64,000 bases of DNA from Microcebus murinus (taxonomy: Eukaryota > Chordata > Mammalia > Primates > Cheirogaleidae): NCBI RefSeq assembly GCF_040939455.1, contig NC_134120.1:60555501-60619500 (forward strand), in the 5' to 3' direction. The position numbers were made by a program, and so were the translations under genes. The notes under the pieces were generated by a model that was not told the DNA's origin, searched no databases, and saw only the letters and a program-made list of their open reading frames with translations. Below are positions 60,031 to 64,000 of the stretch, piece after piece (positions within the stretch are counted from its first letter, which is position 1; the number at the start of each line of letters is the position of its first letter).

Positions 60031-60507
60031 ATTCATTTACCTCTCACGTTGTTCCAGCATATTGTGGGGGCAACAGTGTTAAGGTCGGGTAAATCGCCCT
60101 CTCCCCGCCTCCCCCCTCGGGTCAGAGCTTCAAGTGCGCCCATCCCCCAGTGGGTGCGCACCCACCCCATTCCTAATGGATGTGTATGCCCATCCCATCC
60201 CCACGCCCGCCCGACACCCACCCGATGAAGGTGATTCCTCTGTGTCCACTTAGGTGTCCATCGGTTCGTACCAATTTGCCGGTGAGCGCGAGCACGTGGT
60301 GCTCGTGTGTCCATTCTTGGGATACTTGGCTTACTGGAACGGGTTCCAGCTCTGGCCAGGAGAACCACGAGAGGTGCCCTCTCACCGCTGTTCCTCATAG
60401 CCGAATAGCACTCCGTGGTGTCCACGCGCCACATTTTATTTACGCACTCGTGGGTCGATGGGCACACGGGTCGCTTCCAGGTCTTTGCGATTGTGACTTG
60501 TGCCCTG
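60031..60507 (-). mobile_element. 5'-truncated antisense L1 bordering the satellite
   Basis: The plus strand holds an L1 3' UTR (TTAAGGTCGGGTAAATCGCC near 60078) and then the reverse complement of the ORF2 end. On the minus strand the frame reads VNKMW...TTECYSAMRN, the usual WY...MEYYSAIKN region with changes. It is 5' truncated at about 60507, directly against CCCTAA repeats. It is far richer in CpG than the homologous L1 segments at 930 and 5570. Confidence 0.85.
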
Positions 60508-60528
60508 ACTCTAACCCTAACCCTTACC
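60508..60528 (-). repeat. Short reversed telomeric tract
   Basis: The plus strand reads CTCTAACCCTAACCCTTACC, that is about three TTAGGG units on the minus strand, opposite to every other telomeric tract in the window. It lies exactly at the truncated 5' end of the antisense L1. Confidence 0.85.
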
Positions 60529-60529
60529 C

Positions 60530-61010
60530 AGCCCGTCTCCTCCTCGGCCCCTGCCTGACTGACTCCTTCCCGCCCGGCCTGTCACCTGTCACCTGTCACC
60601 GTCCTCGGCCCCTGCCTGACACGCTCCTCCCCACCCGGGCCGTCACCGTCCTCGGCCCCTGCCTGACAGGGCTCCTCCGTCGCCTGGGCCTTCCAAGGGC
60701 TTGGTGTGGACGCTGGTTCCAGGACGCCCTCCCAGGAACCCGGTAGCAGGGCGGCCGCAGCGTCTCGCGCAACCCAACCGTCCGCCGGCTGGCCGCCGTC
60801 GCTAAGTGGCCTGCGGGGGACGTGCTCCCGCTGTGCCGTGGGGGCCCAGCCTGGTGTCTTCTCTGAGGCCCCACGGCTGCCGCTCCCCGCAAGGGGATAG
60901 CCGCGGAGGTGGGGACCGCCTCCTCATGGGGACGTACACCCAGCTCTCCACGTCGGATTCCGGGGCTCTGTGTCCTGCCAGAAGGCCCAACTGGCCCGCG
61001 GGTCCTTAGA
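60530..61010. other. CpG-dense segment, CpG-island-like
   Basis: High GC and many CpG dinucleotides, for example GGCGGCCGCAGCGTCTCGCG near 60757. No gene start can be assigned. The open frames on both strands are long only because of composition. It may be a CpG island or simply GC-drifted subtelomeric sequence. Confidence 0.5.
60539..60690. repeat. GC-rich minisatellite, three units
   Basis: CCTCGGCCCCTGCCTGAC recurs at about 60542, 60603 and 60650. Each is followed by a variable arm such as CTCCTCCCCACCCGGGCCGT and GTCACC. The first unit is lengthened by a triplicated CACCTGT. The unit is 47 bp in the middle copy. Confidence 0.85.
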
Positions 61011-61207
61011 GTGGCAAAAACATCCGAAAACTGAGATTGAGGGTCCGGTGGGTGTCTGCACTTTTGTGCTGGGCACCCCAGGGAGGCCCCGGGGCTGGCT
61101 GGACTACGCGGTCTGCTGGGCGGGGGGGGGGGTGTGGAGGAGCAACTGATGCCCTTTGCACTTTGGGTAGCAAGTGTCTGAGGTGTCTCTGATCCCTGCA
61201 CCATGTC

Positions 61208-61214
61208 GGGGGGA

Positions 61215-61245
<31 letters not shown>

Positions 61246-61270
61246 GAGGAAGAGGAGGAAGAGGAGGTGG
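61208..61270 (+). repeat. (GGA)n microsatellite
   Basis: G-rich start followed by a near-perfect GGA run with a few AGA interruptions. It produces the poly-Gly, poly-Glu and poly-Ser/Pro frames seen in this area, so those frames should not be read as proteins. Confidence 0.95.
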
Positions 61271-62159
61271 GAAGGGCCCCGTGGCCTGCAGTCGTGTTCC
61301 CCGGGGTGGCACAGCATGTGGCTTCTTCCACAGGCTGCTTGGCCTGGGCTCCCTGCACCTGGGCCTTTGGAGGACTGGCCCTGTGCTTGCCAACACTTCC
61401 TGCAGGGACCCAGAGCTGGGAGGTTGCATCTCTCAGCCCTGGGTCGGGCAGAGCCCCAGCGGGCCATGCCCACAACCTCTCTCAGCAGGGGTCCCCCAGA
61501 AGGCTCCTTTGGGACCAGGATTCTCTTGCGGATGACTCTTTAAGGTCTGGCCCCTGGATGGAGGGGCACCAGGAGTAGAGGAGCAGGAAGGGGAAGGGGG
61601 TGGCCATGCGAGGGGACACTTTCAGGCCAAGTCCCAGCTTCAGTCTGATCCTCCTGGGAACCCCGGGGTGGACATCACACCTCCTGGTTGCCCCGCTCTG
61701 AGACAAGGAGCCGGGCTTCGCATTCCCACAGCAGCCAGTCGTGGGCTGAGGACACCTGGGGCGTTGGGAACTCCCTGGCTTCTCCTTGGTTTAACATCTG
61801 GAGCTGCTTGTGAATTGTGCCCCCACACACACCCGAGTGCAGGTGTCTTCTGCACAGACTGCGGGCCTCGCTCTTCTGAATGCCGCTAGCTCGCGACCCA
61901 CCCACGGGTGAACCTGGTCAGGGTACTTTCTCTCAGGGGCAGACTCTGATCCGGGCAGGCTACCGGTGTCTCTGTTTGCTCCTTTCTTTCTTCCACTTCG
62001 GGAAAGGCTTCCTTACTGGGTGTGGAAATCTCCTATGCCTTTCCTCGCCTATTCTGTCAGCTCTAAAATTCTCTTTCAGTTGCCACCCTCACAGATGGAT
62101 TAGGAAACTCTTTGCGGTGCACTCATTAGTGAAATGACCTCAATGACGCTGGAATCCAA
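61271..62159. other. GC-rich intergenic stretch with an L1 remnant
   Basis: No gene recognised. At about 61805-61860 the string TTGTGAATTGTGC and then CCGAGTGCAGGTGTCTTCTG matches the antisense L1 ORF2 segment at 970-1035 and 5660-5700, so a small L1 piece is present. The rest has no repeat or coding signal I can name. Confidence 0.45.
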
Positions 62160-62920
62160 TATCTAATCGCCGATTTTTAGCGAGTCCACATGCCAGGGTG
62201 GTTGGGGTCCAATGCAGCCCCGGCCAGGCCCAGGCCCCTTGGACTGGGCCACAGGAGGACACAGAGGAGGGTCCCGGCCCCCACGGTAGCGGTGCGGGCA
62301 GTTCTCCAAGGGCTTGGGTGTTTTCCAGAGGGAGGAGATGGAGGGGACTGATTTCTTCAGCGCCCCACAAACCACGCCACCCCACCCCACCCATGGGACA
62401 CATCCCGAGAGAGAGAGAGAGAGAGACGCCCCATACACTGGCTCCCCTCCCCCATGCGCTGTGCCCCAGCCCTGGCCCGGGGGAATAGGCGGCCGCCGGG
62501 CCACAGGGTGGGGGGCGCAGCTGAAACGGGTTGTGGGGGAGGGCGGCCCCTGGCTGGGGTCAAAGGGCGAGCGCCCCGCCCCGCCCGCCCGTGCGCAGTC
62601 AGCGGCCCCGGTGCGCTGGGGGTGGGGGGCGGGGAGGTGAAGGAGGCCAGGCAAGGAGAGGAGGGGGGCTTGAAGGTCTCCACCTTGGCGGGTCCAGCCG
62701 TGGAGGCGCATCTTGTGTGAGTGTGAGTGAGTGAGTGAGTGTGAGTGTGAGTGTGTGTGTATACAGAGACAGCCCCCAACCCCGGCCCGCCGCTCCCTGC
62801 CCGCCCCGCCTGTCACCCCCGTCCCTCGGAGCCCGCCGGACCCGGCCGGCGAACTCAACAGGCCGGACCCGGCGCGGGGCCTGGGGCGGGAGGAGGCGGC
62901 GGGGAAGCGCAGAGAGGCTC
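62160..62920. other. GC-rich 5' flank of the 5S gene with simple repeats
   Basis: CpG-dense non-coding sequence. It contains a (GA)n run at 62407-62426 and a GTGA/GTGTGA-type run at 62713-62760. In mammals 5S genes lie in GC-rich spacers with simple repeats, so this may be part of a 5S repeat unit. Only one unit is inside the window. Confidence 0.55.
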
Positions 62921-62936
62921 GGCTTCTTGAGCGGGG
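62921..62936 (+). promoter_or_regulatory. D-box-like upstream element of the 5S gene
   Basis: GGCTTCTTGAGCGGGG lies about 33 to 18 bases before the 5S start, where mammalian 5S genes carry a D-box of the GGCTCTTGGGGC type. The match is partial, with one extra T and one G-to-A change. Position is the stronger argument. Confidence 0.55.
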
Positions 62937-62953
62937 CAGGGGCGCCCTCCGCC

Positions 62954-63074
62954 GTCCACGACCACACCACCCCGAACGCGCCCGATCCCGTCTGGTCTCG
63001 GAAGCTAAGCAGGGTCGGGCCTGGTTAGAACTTGGATGGGAGACCGCCCCGGAATACCGGGTGCCGTAGGCTTC
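62954..63074 (+). rRNA. 5S ribosomal RNA gene or close 5S-like copy
   Basis: 121 bases align without any gap to the human 5S rRNA as I know it, with about ten substitutions (RNA positions 4, 8, 12, 20, 35, 42, 76, 96, 97 and 112). The internal promoter is mostly intact: box A (GCTAAGCAGGGTCGG, 63004-63018) and the intermediate element CCTGGT (63020-63025) are unchanged, while the end of box C differs at 96-97. In terminal helix I, change 112 turns a G-U pair into G-C, but 4 and 8 create C-A mismatches. A D-box-like element upstream and a T12 terminator downstream support a pol III unit. It may be a functional variant or a recently decayed copy; many primate 5S sequences are pseudogenes. Confidence 0.9.
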
Positions 63075-63077
63075 TTC

Positions 63078-63089
63078 TTTTTTTTTTTT
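63078..63089 (+). terminator. Pol III T-run terminator of the 5S gene
   Basis: Twelve T in a row begin four bases after the 5S 3' end. Four or more T on the non-template strand are enough for RNA polymerase III termination. The short CTTCTTC before it would give a slightly extended precursor 3' end. Confidence 0.85.
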
Positions 63090-63511
63090 GCCTCTGGTTC
63101 TGTCGCGTTTCTGGGAGTGCGGCGGCGGCCCGGGGTGGGGGTGACCCCCACCCTCAGCGCCCGCCGCGGTGCCTGGCTCCCCAGCCCGCACCGTGGGGCC
63201 TCCTCTTGTCCCGAGCCGCGACACCGCCGCCACGCGGCAGCATGCGTGGCTTCTGGACAGTCAGGTCTCAGACCAAAGGTCTGCTCTGTGGGAGCCGACA
63301 CGCTGGAGGAAACCTTGAGAGTCTGAGAGGGGAGGGAGTTCCAGAAGAAGGCCAGGATGTCATTTTGAGGGAGTATGTGACCAGAACTCCTCCCGTTGCT
63401 TTTGGGGTTCTATGGGCTACACGTAGGAATCTTTGGTGGTGGCACCTGATGTTCGGGGATCCGGAGTCACACCCAGACCTGCTCCACAGGCCTCCTTTTA
63501 CTTTTCTCTTC
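63090..63511. other. 3' flank of the 5S gene, no gene recognised
   Basis: The first 150 bases are CpG-dense, then composition becomes balanced. No coding feature or repeat can be named. It separates the 5S terminator from the Alu. Confidence 0.5.
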
Positions 63512-63520
63512 GGATTCATT
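63512..63520. repeat. Alu target-site duplication, left copy
   Basis: GGATTCATT, matching 63854-63862 on the far side of the Alu exactly. It sits directly before the T run, as expected for target-primed reverse transcription. Confidence 0.9.
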
Positions 63521-63853
63521 TTTTTTTTTTTTTTTTTGAGACAGAGTCTCGGTTTGTTGCCCGGGCTAGACTGAGTGCCGTGGTGTCAGCCTAGCTCACA
63601 GCAACTTCAAACTCCTGGGCTCGAGTGATCCTTCTGCCTCAGCCTCCCGGGTAGCTGGGACTGCAGGCATGCGCCACCATGCCCCGCTAATTTTTTATAT
63701 ATATATCTGTTGGCCAATTAATTTCTTTCTATTTATAGTAGAGACGGGGTCTCGCTCTTGCTCAGGCTGGTTTTGAACTCCTGACCTTGAGCAATCCGCC
63801 CGCCTCGGCCTCCCAAGAGCTAGGATTACAGGCGTGAGCCACAGCGCCCGGCC
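63521..63853 (-). mobile_element. Strepsirrhine-type Alu, antisense, with target-site duplication
   Basis: A 17-base T run (63521-63537) is the poly(A) tail; both 7SL arms follow on the minus strand and end at GCGCCCGGCC. The left arm includes the extra stretch TTGGCCAATTAATTTCTTTC after ATATATATCTG, a form I know from lemur and loris genomes and not from human Alus. The 9-bp target-site duplication GGATTCATT lies at 63512-63520 and 63854-63862. Low divergence, an intact tail and a perfect duplication suggest a fairly recent insertion. Confidence 0.95.
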
Positions 63854-63862
63854 GGATTCATT
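63854..63862. repeat. Alu target-site duplication, right copy
   Basis: GGATTCATT directly after the Alu 5' end (GCGCCCGGCC on the plus strand). Confidence 0.9.
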
Positions 63863-63929
63863 ATTTTTAAAAAGTGTCTCTTATCTCTATTATTGCATTT
63901 TCTTTTCTCTCTCTTTTCAAGCAGATGAT

Positions 63930-64000
63930 GGGAGTCCAAGTATTAAGGTGACATGTGTTGCCCGTGCCCCCCTCGGCCCCCCCGTGTTCTTATTCATTTA
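63930..64000 (-). mobile_element. Possible start of another antisense L1 3' UTR, cut by the window edge
   Basis: AAGTATTAAGGTGACATGTG followed by GCCCGTGCCCCCCTCGGCC resembles the 3' UTR end of strepsirrhine L1s and loosely parallels the GTGTTAAGGTCGGG...GCCCTCTCCCC stretch at about 60076. There is too little sequence to be certain. Confidence 0.35.

Noticed and set aside
60033..60467. 144-codon minus-strand frame as a novel protein
   Set aside because: It contains the L1 ORF2 C-terminal pattern (VNKMW, CYSAMRN) followed by L1 3' UTR, so it is an L1 remnant.
60596..61429. 277-codon minus-strand proline-rich frame
   Set aside because: Its proline run is the translation of the (GGA)n microsatellite at 61208-61270, and the rest follows from high GC content.

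Overview
This window is eukaryotic and looks like subtelomeric or telomere-fusion-derived heterochromatin from a strepsirrhine primate (lemur, loris or galago; I cannot narrow it further). The main organism clue is the Alu at 63521-63853, whose left arm carries an extra segment with TTGGCCAATTAATTTC, which I know from lemur/loris Alus but not from human Alus. The L1 copies also have strepsirrhine-looking 3' UTRs. I see no intact protein-coding gene. The only gene I can support is one 5S rRNA-like gene near the right edge.

Layout. (1) 1-8.2 kb is ordinary AT-rich DNA with L1 debris (one copy a clear 5'-inverted 'twin-primed' insertion), old L1M fragments and a dimeric Alu. It is interrupted at 2.3-4.9 kb by a GC-rich inverted duplication that I cannot assign to a known gene. 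(2) 8.2-60.03 kb is dominated by a 53-bp, CpG-rich tandem satellite, all in one orientation, about 765 units by length. It is broken five times by blocks of degenerate TTAGGG-type telomeric repeat, also all in one orientation: 27.1-28.2, 29.0-29.7, 30.3-31.0, 31.5-32.0 and a very large 39.0-47.4 kb block. Every satellite-to-telomere and telomere-to-satellite junction is at the same phase with the same flanking units, so the five are copies of one composite element. Two near-identical tandem segmental duplications (about 1.3 kb and 0.93 kb) sit inside. (3) 60.03-64 kb is GC-rich. It holds a 5'-truncated antisense L1 abutting a short reversed CCCTAA tract, a minisatellite, simple repeats, the 5S gene with its pol III terminator, and a young-looking Alu with target-site duplications.

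Nearly all long open frames here are products of repeat composition. The satellite consensus has no stop codon in any of the three + strand frames, and hexameric telomeric repeats give Val-Arg, Leu-Gly, Leu-Thr and Asn-Pro dipeptide frames. They are not annotated as genes. The most interesting signal is the composite satellite/telomere element with its fixed junctions and ordered hexamer variants. It suggests that one ancient satellite-telomere joint was amplified repeatedly and that its telomeric part then expanded to 8.3 kb.
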